Source: Micromonospora sp. NBC_01796 | Lineage (GTDB): Bacteria > Actinomycetota > Actinomycetes > Mycobacteriales > Micromonosporaceae | Direction of reading: 5' to 3' | Assembly: GCF_035917455.1 (NCBI RefSeq) | Contig: NZ_CP109078.1 | Location: forward strand, 5,502,001 to 5,566,000 | DNA: 64,000 bases | Part shown: positions 54,020-63,543 of the stretch, in pieces | How the letters are laid out: each line of letters opens with the position of its first letter | Numbering within the stretch: the stretch's first letter is position 1 | Program-made: the position numbers and the translations under genes | Notes under the pieces: generated by a model | Told to the model about the DNA's origin: nothing | The model's database searches: none | What the model saw: only the letters and a program-made list of their open reading frames with translations

Positions 54020-54208
54020 TCAGTTGTGGGTGATGGTGCCGAGGAAGGCGCGCCAAGCGGTGGGGGTGAAGGTGAGGGTGGGGCCGTGTTGGTCTTTGCT
54101 GTCGCGTACGCCGATCGTGTGGGGCAGGTTGTCAGCGACCTCGACGCATGCGCCGCCGTTGCCGTTGCTGCGGGTGCTCTTGCGCCACTTGGCGCCGGTC
54201 AGGTCCAT
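54020..54208 (-). CDS. DUF397 protein, copy 3 (next to the intact HTH gene)
   Basis: 62 residues; WRKSTRSNGNGGACVEVAD and VRDSKDQHGPTLTFTP. Its ATG overlaps the stop of the intact HTH gene by ten bases, the original coupled arrangement from which the other copies probably derive. DUF397 proteins may act as antitoxin-like or anti-regulator partners of the HTH protein. Confidence 0.88.
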   Translation of the reverse strand: MDLTGAKWRKSTRSNGNGGACVEVADNLPHTIGVRDSKDQHGPTLTFTPTAWRAFLGTITHN

Positions 54209-55002
54209 GTCTCCGCCACCTCCGATATCAACTCCAGCGACTGCTGGTGCGGCAGTGCCTCGCCCCGGATCGACTCCCACACCTGGACGGTGCGTTTCAC
54301 GTCCTCGGCCCGGTCGTAGGTCTGCCCGTTGAGCTGTCCTTCAATGTAGACGATGTCCTCGCCGGTGGGCGGTGTGGCCATCACGAACGGGCCGTTCAGG
54401 CCGGCGTAGGCCCCGGCCGTCTCGGGGACGACGTGGATCCGCAGGCGGGGGAGGGAACTGCCGAGTTTGGTCAGGTGCCGCAGTTGTTCGCGCATCACCT
54501 CGGGGCTGCCCACCGGTCGGTGCAGGACGGACGCGTCCATCACCACCGTCAGCAGTGGGGATTGGCCGTGGGTGAGCAGTTCCTGCCGTTCCATCCGGGC
54601 CGTCACCTGCTGTTCCAGCGCCTCGGCTCGGTGCAGGCCGCTGCCGGACAGGACCGTGCGGGCGTACGCCTCGGTCTGGAGCAGGCCCGGCACGAACAGC
54701 GGCTCAAACCATCGCAGCGCCTCGGCCTCCTGTTCGAGTTCGGCCCACTCGCGGAACCAGGCCACGAGCGAGTCCCGGCCGAGCTTGCGCTGGATCCGGG
54801 CCAGGATGCCGCCGGTGTTGAACACCTTGTCGCAGCGGCGGGCGAAGTCGGCGCTGGGCCGCCGGTCGCAACTTTCGATCTTGCCGACGAGGGCACCCGA
54901 ATAGGAGATCTCCTCGGCGAGTTCCGTCTGCGTCATGCCGGCGGCGGTGCGGAAGATCTTCAGTTCCTCGGCGAACAGTTCGAGAACGGGCGAGTGGCTC
55001 AT
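54199..55002 (-). CDS. WhiJ/Scr1-type helix-turn-helix regulator (XRE HTH + DUF5753)
   Basis: 267 residues. XRE-type HTH at about 8-62 (FRTAAGMTQTELAEEISYSG) followed by the DUF5753 ligand-type domain (WFEPLFVPGLLQTEAYAR, ARMERQELL, GPFVMATPP). This is the standard partner of DUF397 in actinomycetes and influences development and antibiotic production. GGAGGTTGTCC precedes ATG 55002. It opens the operon with the three DUF397 genes. The upstream 280 bases (55003-55288) are AT-rich for this genome and should hold its promoter, although I could not define it. Confidence 0.9.
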   Translation of the reverse strand: MSHSPVLELFAEELKIFRTAAGMTQTELAEEISYSGALVGKIESCDRRPSADFARRCDKVFNTGGILARIQRKLGRDSLVAWFREWAELEQEAEALRWFEPLFVPGLLQTEAYARTVLSGSGLHRAEALEQQVTARMERQELLTHGQSPLLTVVMDASVLHRPVGSPEVMREQLRHLTKLGSSLPRLRIHVVPETAGAYAGLNGPFVMATPPTGEDIVYIEGQLNGQTYDRAEDVKRTVQVWESIRGEALPHQQSLELISEVAETWT

Positions 55003-55288
55003 GGACAACCTCCGGACAATTGACGGACAAGCAGCGGACACGCGGTGGACAAATAGGGATTGTGCGGTGAGAAGGTGCTGGTGGGGAGCGGTTTGACTGG
55101 GTGAGCATAGGCGAATGGTGAGTGGACTGTCACTAGTGGAATGGTGGTGAATTGGTGGAGCGCGCGAATATTCCGCGATGACGGCCGGAGCTGGATGACC
55201 GGTCCAAGATCGGAAAGGTGATTGGCGTGCCTGTGGGATAAACAACGCGGGATTGACGACACGCCGACAGTGGGTCGACCGTGTTGCT

Positions 55289-55603
55289 GTGAATATTCAG
55301 CCGATCCCCGACGCGAGCGACGACGATTCACCGGACGTCGCCCGCCTGCGGAACGCCATCGCGTGCGAACTGCACGCGCAACTCGCCATGCGGGGCGAGA
55401 CGATCGAGCTTGAGGACATCCCCGAGGTCGCCCGCGCCGTGGCCGTACAACTCGGGCACGCGTTCCGGATCGAGTGGGCGCCCCGGTGGGTGGAGGACCG
55501 GGATGACGGCGAGTGGCTCAGCCTGGACGCCGCTGTCTTCCACGGATCCGACCTGCCGGACGGCCATTCCACGGCAGACCGGTACCCGGTTTTCGATCAC
55601 TGA
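55289..55603 (+). CDS. Small hypothetical protein next to the WhiJ-like locus
   Basis: About 104 residues, acidic, soluble. Helical first half (DVARLRNAIACELHAQLAMRG) and WAPRWVEDRDDGEWLSLDAA in the second. No family recognised. The GTG at 55289 has no clear ribosome binding site; an in-frame TTG at 55253 would add 12 residues. It is divergent from the HTH-DUF397 operon, where such small genes are often found. Confidence 0.5.
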   Translation: MNIQPIPDASDDDSPDVARLRNAIACELHAQLAMRGETIELEDIPEVARAVAVQLGHAFRIEWAPRWVEDRDDGEWLSLDAAVFHGSDLPDGHSTADRYPVFDH

Positions 55604-55663
55604 TCTTGAGGGTCGGGTCACGCCCGTGCCGGATGTGGTCGCTCCGAGCCCCCGGACGGTACG

Positions 55664-57346
55664 GTGACCAGCGTGTTCCCTACCGTCCGTGAGGTGCTCG
55701 CCCTCGACCCGGTGCGACACGGCGGACCCCGGCTGGTGGCCGGGCAGGACGGTCTGGACCGGCTCGTCCGCTGGGTGCACGCGGCCGAGGTGCCCGACAT
55801 CGCCGCCCTGCTCAACGGTGGTGAGTTGGTGCTCACCACCGGGATCGGCCTGCCCTCGGACGATGCCGGGCTGCGGGCGTTCATCGGTGAGCTGGCCGAC
55901 GTCGGGGTGTCCGGGTTGCTGGTCGAGCTGGGCCGGCGGTACCCGACCAGCGTGCCCAGGGTCATGATCGCGGCGGCGGAACGGCGCGGGCTGCCACTGG
56001 TGGAACTACGCAGGGTGACGCCGTTTGTCCGGATCACCGAGGCGGTGCATGCCCTGATCGTCGACGCCCAGCTCACCGAGCTGCGCGCCACCGAGGAGAT
56101 CCACCAGCGGTTCACCGACCTGTCGGTCGAGGGTGCCGAACCGGCCGAGGTGGTGCACCAGGCGGCCCGCCTCGCCGGGTGCCCGGTGGTGCTGGAGAAC
56201 CTGTCCCGGCAGGTGCTCGCGTACGACACGGCGGGGGAGCGGGCCGAGCTGCTGCTCGGGAGCTGGGAGCAGCAGTCGCGGCGGATCCAGCCGGCCGGGC
56301 GGACCGCGTACGACCCGGACGCCGGGTGGTTGGTGACCACCGTCGGGGCCCGTGGCCAGGACTGGGGGCGGCTGCTGCTGCGTTGGCCCGGTGCCGACCT
56401 GGCACCCGGCGCGGCGACCCCGGCCGCCCCGCCGACCCGGCTGACCATCCTGATCGAGCGGGCCGCGTCGACGTTGGCGCTGGGTCGGCTGATCCGGCGC
56501 GACGCCGAGGGCCTGGAACGCCAGATCCACCGCAACCTGCTCACCGCCCTGCTCGACCACGCCCGACCGGTGGACGAGGTGGCGTTGCGGGCACGGGCCC
56601 TCGGGGTGACGCTGGAGCGCCGGCACCTGGTCGGGGTGGTGGTCCGGCACCGGGCCGACGAGGCCGGCACGCCGACGGCCCAGGCCCGGCTGCGGGACCT
56701 GGCCGACGCGGTCGGGCAGGCGCTGCGCGAGGCCGAGCTGACCGGGCTGGCCAGCGCCCTGGACGACCAGGCCGTGGGCGCGCTGTTGGCGCTGCGCGAC
56801 CCGGCGGCCGAGGACCGGTCACTGGCCGCGTTCGCCGCCGCGTTGCACCGGGTACGCCGGGACGCCGCTCCGCCCGGACCGGGTGGGACCGCCCCGGACG
56901 CGGTGATCGTGGCGGCGGGTTCCGGCGTCGACTCGCTCCGCGAGGCGCGTCGCTCGCTGGTGGAGGCCCGGCAGATCGCCGACGCGGCCCGTCGCGGGCG
57001 GCACGACCTGGCCGTGTTCCGGTTGCCGCACGTCGGGCTCGCCGGACTGCTGCACCTGCTGCGGGACGAGCCACGGCTGCAGACCTTCGTCGAGCGGGAA
57101 CTCGGTCCGCTGCTGGCCCACGATGCCGAGCACCCGAAGGAACGGCTGCTCGGCACGCTGCGGGCGTACCTGGACCACGGGCGGAACAAGTCGGCGGCGG
57201 CCACCGCGGCGCACCTGTCCCGGCCGGCGTTCTACGAGCGGCTGGCCAGGATCGCCCGGATCCTCGACGCCGATCTCGACGCGGTCGACGACTGCCTGTC
57301 GCTGCACGTCGCCCTGCTCGCCCTCGACGCGGTCCGGGACGTCTGA
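55664..57346 (+). CDS. PucR-family transcriptional regulator
   Basis: 560 residues: PucR N-terminal domain (residues 5-125; VREVLALDPVRHGGPRLVAG), a central GGDEF-like/CdaR region, and the C-terminal PucR HTH (LLGTLRAYLDHGRNKSAAAT and LSRPAFYERLARIARIL, about 485-550). Such regulators control purine, hydantoin, amino-acid or GABA/beta-alanine use. A class III aminotransferase gene lies 3.4 kb downstream in the same direction and could be a target. GTG start. Confidence 0.88.
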   Translation: MTSVFPTVREVLALDPVRHGGPRLVAGQDGLDRLVRWVHAAEVPDIAALLNGGELVLTTGIGLPSDDAGLRAFIGELADVGVSGLLVELGRRYPTSVPRVMIAAAERRGLPLVELRRVTPFVRITEAVHALIVDAQLTELRATEEIHQRFTDLSVEGAEPAEVVHQAARLAGCPVVLENLSRQVLAYDTAGERAELLLGSWEQQSRRIQPAGRTAYDPDAGWLVTTVGARGQDWGRLLLRWPGADLAPGAATPAAPPTRLTILIERAASTLALGRLIRRDAEGLERQIHRNLLTALLDHARPVDEVALRARALGVTLERRHLVGVVVRHRADEAGTPTAQARLRDLADAVGQALREAELTGLASALDDQAVGALLALRDPAAEDRSLAAFAAALHRVRRDAAPPGPGGTAPDAVIVAAGSGVDSLREARRSLVEARQIADAARRGRHDLAVFRLPHVGLAGLLHLLRDEPRLQTFVERELGPLLAHDAEHPKERLLGTLRAYLDHGRNKSAAATAAHLSRPAFYERLARIARILDADLDAVDDCLSLHVALLALDAVRDV

Positions 57347-57371
57347 CCCGCCACCGCTGAAGCCGGGCGGG

Positions 57372-58697
57372 TCATTCCAGGTCGGCGCGGGCCTTCGCGT
57401 ACGCCGGGGGGACGAAGTGCGGGCCGCCGGGGGTGAACACCTCCGAGTTCGCCGCCGTCGCCCACGCGGCCGACGGCACGATCTGGACCAGCGACCGTAC
57501 GACCTCCGCGTCCCGCCACTGCTCCTGCTCGGCGATCAACCCGAGCGCCACCACCGACTCCTCGACCTCACCGACGCACTCGAACGGCTTGTGCGCGTCG
57601 ATCCCGAGCAGTTCCAGGTAACCCGGCACCTGCAACGAGTCGGCGAGCAGATCCACCCCGAAGATGTGGACCAGCCGGTCGCGGGACATGAACGGGGACA
57701 GCGCCAGGAACACGAACCGGCACTTGGGGCAGTCGCCGCACCACCGTACGGTCGGGTCGTGCAGCTTGAACGCCTTGTTGCAGCTCGTCACGACGTCGTC
57801 GTACCGGTCGAACTGGGCGAACAGCCTGGCGATGTGCAGCTCCGACAGCGGGCGCAGCAGCGAGAAGTACGGCTCGGTCAGGCCGGCGTGACCGGCCAGG
57901 GCACCCCGGAGCAGCCCCTCGGCCTCGACGCCCTTGGACCACTGGTGGTTGATCTCGTGACCGTTCCAGATCAGGTTCGGGTCGGACGCGGAACGCTCGT
58001 TGGACATCACCACCGGACCGAGCCCGTGCAGGACCGCGGTCGCCACCGCGATCAGCGAGTTGATCGCGGTCACCGGGATGTGCCCGTTGCGGGCCCCCTC
58101 GGCGTTGAGCTCGAACAGCACCGGATCGATCCGACGGCGGGCGGCCAGGGCGGTGAGCCCGGACGCCTGGTTCACCGAGACGATCACCGGGTTGGGGTTG
58201 ACCGAGAACGGGACCGGATCGAGGCCGGCCCGGCGCAGGGCCTCCAGGCTCACGATCGAGTCCTTGCCCCCACCGACCGCGCAGAGCGGACGGCCGTCGG
58301 AGTTGTCCAGCAGGGCCGGCTCCGGCACCTGCCCGACCGGGACCGTCGGCACCAGGTCCAGCACGTACGGGAGGTCGTTGCGGTACGCGTACTCCGCCAG
58401 GCCCTTGGTGTAGATGGCGGTGACCAGCGCGACGGCGGCCTCGCCCAGCGGCGCCGGCGCCAGCAGCCGGGGCGGGGCGGCGGCCTTGTAGTAGCTCACC
58501 CCGGCGACCAGGTGCAGCAGGTCCAGCACCCGGCGGAAGGTCGCCTCGGTGGCCGCGGTGGGCGGGATCGCCGGCACCGGGAAGGTGATCACCTCGGTGA
58601 ACCGCTGCTCGCCGTCCGGGCCGGACAGGAGGTAGTCGAACGATGCGGTACCGGTGGCGAGGTCGACCGAGTACGACGGGAACGAGAAGTCGGTCAT
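57372..58697 (-). CDS. murL: MurL-like UDP-MurNAc-L-Ala-L-Glu epimerase
   Basis: About 441 residues. An ATP-pyrophosphatase-like loop GGGKDSIVSLEAL (residues about 147-159) is preceded by SYYKAAAPPRLL, and a CxxCxxC cluster in RWCGDCPKCRFVFL lies at about 318-331. This layout fits MurL, first described in Xanthomonas oryzae, which converts the terminal L-Glu of UDP-MurNAc-L-Ala-L-Glu to D-Glu with ATP; homologues are known in Micromonospora. MurD2, its partner ligase, is not adjacent. The start at 58697 has only a weak ribosome binding site. The identification rests on remembered motifs. Confidence 0.68.
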   Translation of the reverse strand: MTDFSFPSYSVDLATGTASFDYLLSGPDGEQRFTEVITFPVPAIPPTAATEATFRRVLDLLHLVAGVSYYKAAAPPRLLAPAPLGEAAVALVTAIYTKGLAEYAYRNDLPYVLDLVPTVPVGQVPEPALLDNSDGRPLCAVGGGKDSIVSLEALRRAGLDPVPFSVNPNPVIVSVNQASGLTALAARRRIDPVLFELNAEGARNGHIPVTAINSLIAVATAVLHGLGPVVMSNERSASDPNLIWNGHEINHQWSKGVEAEGLLRGALAGHAGLTEPYFSLLRPLSELHIARLFAQFDRYDDVVTSCNKAFKLHDPTVRWCGDCPKCRFVFLALSPFMSRDRLVHIFGVDLLADSLQVPGYLELLGIDAHKPFECVGEVEESVVALGLIAEQEQWRDAEVVRSLVQIVPSAAWATAANSEVFTPGGPHFVPPAYAKARADLE

Positions 58698-58927
58698 CTG
58701 CCTGAGTTGTCCGTTGCGCACAGGCCATAGTAGTCCCGCCCGGTACGGCCGCGGATCGTAGCCGGGCGATCCGTCCCCCGGTCGGAGCGGCGGGTGTTGT
58801 CGACGCCTCCTACCCTCGGCCGTGATGTGACGAAGGGCGCTTTCTGCCACGGACCGGTCCTCCCCGCCAACGGCCACGACGTGCGGCGGGACGGCACCGG
58901 AGCCGGCGACCCGGAGGGTGGTGGCCG

Positions 58928-59827
58928 ATGACGGGATACCGGATACCGGACCGGGCGGAGCGAAGTGTCCGGGCACGCGTTCCGGGGCGGCCGGAGCGGG
59001 CGCGGCGGCGGCTGACCCGGCTGGTCGCGCACACCGACCCGGTCGCACTGGCCGGGATCGGGCTGTCGGTGGCCCTGTCCGTCGCCCTCGACCTGACCGG
59101 TGCTGCCTCCGGCGTCGAGTCGCTGTTCGCCGGCCTGCTCGGCACCACGATCTCGCTGCTGGTCGACTCGATCGCCCGTGCCGAGCGCCGGTTCGAGCTG
59201 CGGACACTGGTGGCCGGGGAACCCTGGCTGACCGAGGCCCTCGTACCGATCATGACCGGGACCAGGGAGGCGGTCGAGCACTATCCGGACACCCGGGTCG
59301 CGGCCGAGGCACGCCGGCGCTTCGACCGGCTCCGGGTCGAGACCGGGCACCTGCGCGCCGGCCGGATCATCCGTCCGGGTACGGACCACCGGGACCTGAT
59401 CGAGGCGACCAGGGACTGCGTCGGCCGGCTCGACGCGATCACGAACGTCCTGCCGTGGACCGGGGGCGAGCCGAACTGGTGGGGCAGCGACGTCGGCCGG
59501 TACTACTGGACCCTCAACCTCCAGGCGCTCGCCCGGGGGGTCACGATCACCCGGATCTTCGGCTACCACCAGCTCACCGACCAACTGCGCGAGCTGGTCG
59601 ACGACCAGCGCCGGGCCGGCGTACGGGTCGGCCTGCTGCCCTGGCGGTCGGTGGACCGGAGCCTGGATCTGAACCTGGCCGTCTGGGACGGTACGAGTGC
59701 CTGGGAGGGGCGGATGACCCCGCACGGAGAGATCGGCGAGAACGTCTTCTCAGTCAACCCCGACGACCTGGACCGGCTGCGTACCGCCTACCAGACCTGT
59801 GCGCGGGTCGCGACCTTCACCGACTGA
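58928..59827 (+). CDS. Unknown membrane-associated protein
   Basis: 299 residues. Arg-rich N terminus, two hydrophobic segments at about 36-56 and 62-82, then a soluble domain (WWGSDVGRYYWTLNLQALAR, TRIFGYHQLTDQLREL, AGVRVGLLPW) reminiscent of phospholipase-D-like signalling domains, though no HKD motif is present. The function is unknown. It is followed by a second membrane gene after 31 bases, likely co-transcribed. Confidence 0.65.
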   Translation: MTGYRIPDRAERSVRARVPGRPERARRRLTRLVAHTDPVALAGIGLSVALSVALDLTGAASGVESLFAGLLGTTISLLVDSIARAERRFELRTLVAGEPWLTEALVPIMTGTREAVEHYPDTRVAAEARRRFDRLRVETGHLRAGRIIRPGTDHRDLIEATRDCVGRLDAITNVLPWTGGEPNWWGSDVGRYYWTLNLQALARGVTITRIFGYHQLTDQLRELVDDQRRAGVRVGLLPWRSVDRSLDLNLAVWDGTSAWEGRMTPHGEIGENVFSVNPDDLDRLRTAYQTCARVATFTD

Positions 59828-59858
59828 TGCCGGACCAGTCCTCGCCGGTGGCCCGGTC

Positions 59859-60701
59859 ATGAGCTGGACCACGGTGCTGCTCGTCGCCGCCGTGGTGTGG
59901 TCGGTCAGCCTGATCAGGTCGGTACGGTGGCGCGCGTTCGTCTACAGCCTGCCGCTGCCGATGACCGTCGCGCTCGCCGGCACCGGCTTCCCGGTGGACG
60001 GCACCCAGGTGCTCGGCGTGGTCGCGCTGAACCTCTTCTTCCTCACCGTCACCGTGGCGTACCACCGGTTCAAGGTGCCGATCCTGCTGGCCGACCTGCT
60101 CGGGCTGGCGGTCTACCTGGGGCTGAGCGCGGCACTCCTGCAGGTCGCACCGCTGCCGTTCGTGCCGGTCCTGGTCGGCGTACTCGGGCTGTGGTCGGTG
60201 GTGATGCTGCTCCTGCCCCGGTGGGCCGGACCGCTGCCACCGGCTCCGCAGCGGCACCCGCTGCCGGCGCTGCTCCGGCTACCGGTCATTCTCGCCGGTT
60301 CGACCGTGGCCGTGCTGCTCGGTCAGCAACTGCGCGGGATGGTGGTGACGTTCCCGTACTCCGGGGTGCTGGTGGCCATCGAGAGCCGGCGCGACCTGGC
60401 CGAGTTCAGCCGCCACTTCGTCGGCAACAGCCTCGCCCTGGTCGGCTTCCTCGCCGGGTACCACTGGCTGGAGTCAGGCCCGCTGCCGGTGGCGCTGGCC
60501 GGGGGATGGGCCGGGTGGGCGGTCACCGCGCTCCTGCTCCGGTTGCCGCGAATGCTCCGGCTGCCGCGCCGGTTCCACACCGGACGAGGACGCGGCGGAG
60601 CCGACGGATCCGCACCGGAACCGGGCGGGGCTGACGGTGTGTCAGTGCCGGGGCCCGCACCGGCTACAGGGTGGCAGTTGCCGGGGGCGGCGGATCGATG
60701 A
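59859..60701 (+). CDS. Multi-pass membrane protein of unknown function
   Basis: 280 residues with six to eight hydrophobic segments up to about residue 230 and a Gly/Pro-rich, hydrophilic tail of 50 residues. No known transporter motif was found. The ATG follows CCGGTGGCCCGGTC, without a clear ribosome binding site, so it may depend on translation of the gene before it. Confidence 0.65.
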   Translation: MSWTTVLLVAAVVWSVSLIRSVRWRAFVYSLPLPMTVALAGTGFPVDGTQVLGVVALNLFFLTVTVAYHRFKVPILLADLLGLAVYLGLSAALLQVAPLPFVPVLVGVLGLWSVVMLLLPRWAGPLPPAPQRHPLPALLRLPVILAGSTVAVLLGQQLRGMVVTFPYSGVLVAIESRRDLAEFSRHFVGNSLALVGFLAGYHWLESGPLPVALAGGWAGWAVTALLLRLPRMLRLPRRFHTGRGRGGADGSAPEPGGADGVSVPGPAPATGWQLPGAADR

Positions 60702-60740
60702 AAGCGTGCAGTCATCCGCGTACCCGGGGTGAAGGGTGTG

Positions 60741-62042
60741 ATGACGATGGCCACCGACGACCTGCTGGCGCGGCACCGAGCCGTGCTGCCGTCCTGGATG
60801 CCGCTCTACTACGAGGAGCCGATCGAGCTGGTCTCCGGCTCGGGGCGCCGGGTCACCGACTCGACCGGACGCAGCTACCTGGACTTCTTCGGCGGTGTCC
60901 TGACCAACATGATCGGTTATGACATCGCCGAAGTTCGTGACGCGGTCGCCCGCCAGCTCGCCACCGGAGTGGTGCACAGCTCCACCCTCTACCTGATCCG
61001 GCAGCAGGTCGAACTGGCCGAGAAGATCGCCCGGCTCTCCGGTATCCCGGACGCGCGGGTCTTCTTCACCAACTCCGGCACCGAGGCGAACGAGGCCGCG
61101 CTGCTGGTCGCCACCAACTACCGCCGGTCGCACCAGATCCTCGCCGTACGCAACAGCTACCACGGCCGGTCGTACGCGACGATGGGCATCACCGGGCACC
61201 GGAGCTGGTCGGCTAGTTCGCTGAACCCGTTGCAGGTGAGCTGGCTGCACTCGAGCGACCGGATGCGGGGACTGCTCTCCCGGCTCGACCCGGAGGAGCA
61301 GGTCGACGCGGCCGTGGACGACCTGCGCGAGGTCCTGGCGACCCAGACCAGCGGGGACGTGGCCTGCCTGATCGCCGAGCCGATCCAGGGCGTGGGGGGT
61401 TTCGTCCACCCGCCGGACGGGCTGCTGGGGGCGTACAAGAAGGTGCTCGACGAGTCCGGGATCCTGCTCATCTCCGACGAGGTGCAGACCGGGTGGGGGC
61501 GGACCGGGGAGCACTTCTGGGGTTACCAGGCGCACGACGTGGTGCCCGACCTGCTCACCTTCGCCAAGGGGATCGGCAACGGTTTCGCCCTGGCCGGGGT
61601 GGTCGGGCGGGCGCCGGTGCTGGAGGAGGTCAAGGCGATCAGCTTCTCCACCTTCGGCGGCAACCCGATCTCGACCGCCGCCGGCAACGCCGTACTGGAC
61701 TACCTGCTCGACCACGACCTGCAGGGCAACGCCCACCGGGTCGGCGCGATCCTGCGCCAGGGCCTGGACGAGGCGGTCCGGGAGCACGACATCGTCGGCG
61801 AGGTACGCGGCAAGGGGCTGATGCTGGCCGTCGAGTTCGTCCGTCCGGGCAGCCGGGAGCCGGACCCGGCGAACGCCGTACGGGTCTTCGAGGAGTGCCG
61901 CCGGGGCGGGTTGCTGGTCGGCAAGGGCGGCCTGTACGGCAACGTACTGCGGATGGGTCCGCCGCTGACGCTCACCGAGGCGGAGGCCCGGGAGGGGCTG
62001 GACATCATCCGTACCGCGATCGCCACCGTCGCCGCGCGCTGA
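60741..62042 (+). CDS. Class III PLP-dependent aminotransferase
   Basis: 433 residues. The subgroup pattern is complete: FFTNSGTEANEAAL, SYHGRSYATMGITG, the cofactor Asp in LLISDEVQTGWGRTG, and the Schiff-base lysine at about residue 276 in LTFAKGIGNGFALAG. Closest in layout to alanine-glyoxylate/beta-alanine-type (AGXT2-like) and 4-aminobutyrate aminotransferases. With a PucR regulator 3.4 kb upstream, a role in amine or pyrimidine/beta-alanine breakdown is plausible. AAGGG four bases before ATG 60741; ATG 60747 is an alternative. Confidence 0.93.
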   Translation: MTMATDDLLARHRAVLPSWMPLYYEEPIELVSGSGRRVTDSTGRSYLDFFGGVLTNMIGYDIAEVRDAVARQLATGVVHSSTLYLIRQQVELAEKIARLSGIPDARVFFTNSGTEANEAALLVATNYRRSHQILAVRNSYHGRSYATMGITGHRSWSASSLNPLQVSWLHSSDRMRGLLSRLDPEEQVDAAVDDLREVLATQTSGDVACLIAEPIQGVGGFVHPPDGLLGAYKKVLDESGILLISDEVQTGWGRTGEHFWGYQAHDVVPDLLTFAKGIGNGFALAGVVGRAPVLEEVKAISFSTFGGNPISTAAGNAVLDYLLDHDLQGNAHRVGAILRQGLDEAVREHDIVGEVRGKGLMLAVEFVRPGSREPDPANAVRVFEECRRGGLLVGKGGLYGNVLRMGPPLTLTEAEAREGLDIIRTAIATVAAR

Positions 62043-62052
62043 CCGATATCGA

Positions 62053-63543
62053 TCAGGTGTCCGTCGGCGCTGGTGGTGCCTCACGCCGGTCCGGGCGTGA
62101 TCTGAGCCAGCGGAGTACGGCGGCCCCGGTCAGGTAGCTGACCAGGGCCGCCGTGGGCAGTCCGACCGGTTCCGGCGAGTCTTTCGAGGTCAGGCTGTTG
62201 TCGAGCAGCGCGGCCACCACGGCCGCGATCCCGACCCCGGTCAGCACCGCCCTCGGCACCGTCCGCTCGGGCCTTCCCACGAGCCGGGCCGGCGGCCCCG
62301 CCCCGGATCGGCCCCGGCGGAGGCGGTGAAGCGGGCGCCCGGTGGGCCGCAGCGACCGGATCGGCCCGAGGGGCAGGAAACGTGACCGGCGTCCGGCCCC
62401 GGTCTCGATCGGGCTGAACACGGCCACCAGCACCGCCAGCACCACCGTCAGGGTGACCAGCCAGGGCAGCCGCCACAGCCACCAGGCGCCGCTGCCCACG
62501 GCCGGGGTGGGCAGCGCGTCCAGTGCGTCCAGCGCGCCGACCAGCAGCACCGCGGCGGTGATGTGCCAGAGGAAGATCGTCAGCACGACCGCGTTCGCCG
62601 CGATCACCACCAGCCAGGGGCGGGGCCGGTGCAGCCAACGTTCCGCCGGGCCGCGCAGCAGCAGGATCACCCCGAGCTGCCAGGTCGCGTTGGCGAGCAG
62701 GGCGAGGCTCGGCGGTGACATGTTGTGCAGCCGCTCGCCCGGGATGTTGACCATGCTGACCGGGTACGGTCCGGCCAGCGTCAGCGCCAGCAGCGCGGCG
62801 AACCCGCCGAACAGCAGCCCGACACCGACCGTCGGCGCCATCGGCAACTGGGTGCGCAACAGCCCGCCACCGCTGCGGCCGGTGCCGGTCCGGCTGTCCC
62901 GCCAGGCGTAACCGAACTGGTGCACGGCGAGCCAACCGAACAGGAAGTTCCCGCTGGCGTACGACTCGGGCCCGACCAGCCGGGCCAGGTCGCCCCCCAC
63001 CACCAGCGCCAGCAGCGCCACCGGTACGGCGAGCCCGAAGCGCCGGTGCAGCGCGTACGTCACCGGGGTCAGGGCCACCACCGCCAGGTACGCGGCCAGG
63101 AACCAGAGCGGGATGGTGGCGAACCAGACCACCGGGCGTACCTGCTCGGCGTCGGCCCCGACGAGTTGGGCGCCCAGCGCCGCGCCGGCCAGGACGACGA
63201 TCAGTGCCGTGGTCGGCCGCAGCAGCCGGGCGCACCGGTCCAGCAGCCAGTCGACGGCCCGACCGCCCCGGCGCCGGTGGCTGCTCAGGGAGGCTGCGTT
63301 GGCGTACCCGCCGACCAGGAAGAAGATCGGCATGACCTGGAACAGCCAGGTGCCGGGCCGGGCGGCGGAGAGTTCGACCAGGGCGGAGCGCCCGGTGAGC
63401 CGGCCGGACCGGTCGTGGTCGATCACGATGATCAGCCAGTGGCCGATCACCACGGCCGCGATCGCCAGGGCGCGCAGCAGGTCGAGGTAGCGCTCCCGCT
63501 CGGCGGGCGTCTCCCGGGCGAGCTGCCCCAGCCGACGCCGCAT
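62053..63543 (-). CDS. Acyltransferase 3-family membrane protein
   Basis: 496 residues with about ten to eleven hydrophobic segments. The acyltransferase 3 start YLDLLRALAIAAVVIGHW (catalytic His) and the following IFFLVGGYANA are typical. The family transfers acetyl or acyl groups to sugars of glycans, antibiotics or cell-wall polymers. The acceptor is unknown. It is convergent with the aminotransferase gene, with ten bases between stops. Confidence 0.9.
   Translation of the reverse strand: MRRRLGQLARETPAERERYLDLLRALAIAAVVIGHWLIIVIDHDRSGRLTGRSALVELSAARPGTWLFQVMPIFFLVGGYANAASLSSHRRRGGRAVDWLLDRCARLLRPTTALIVVLAGAALGAQLVGADAEQVRPVVWFATIPLWFLAAYLAVVALTPVTYALHRRFGLAVPVALLALVVGGDLARLVGPESYASGNFLFGWLAVHQFGYAWRDSRTGTGRSGGGLLRTQLPMAPTVGVGLLFGGFAALLALTLAGPYPVSMVNIPGERLHNMSPPSLALLANATWQLGVILLLRGPAERWLHRPRPWLVVIAANAVVLTIFLWHITAAVLLVGALDALDALPTPAVGSGAWWLWRLPWLVTLTVVLAVLVAVFSPIETGAGRRSRFLPLGPIRSLRPTGRPLHRLRRGRSGAGPPARLVGRPERTVPRAVLTGVGIAAVVAALLDNSLTSKDSPEPVGLPTAALVSYLTGAAVLRWLRSRPDRREAPPAPTDT

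Larger units (their letters stand above)
53373..54240 (-). repeat. Three tandem DUF397 duplication units
   Basis: Three units of about 320-326 bp. Each contains about 12 codons of the HTH gene end, the GGAGGT-type ribosome binding site and a complete DUF397 gene. Spacers between copies have diverged more than the coding parts. Confidence 0.8.
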
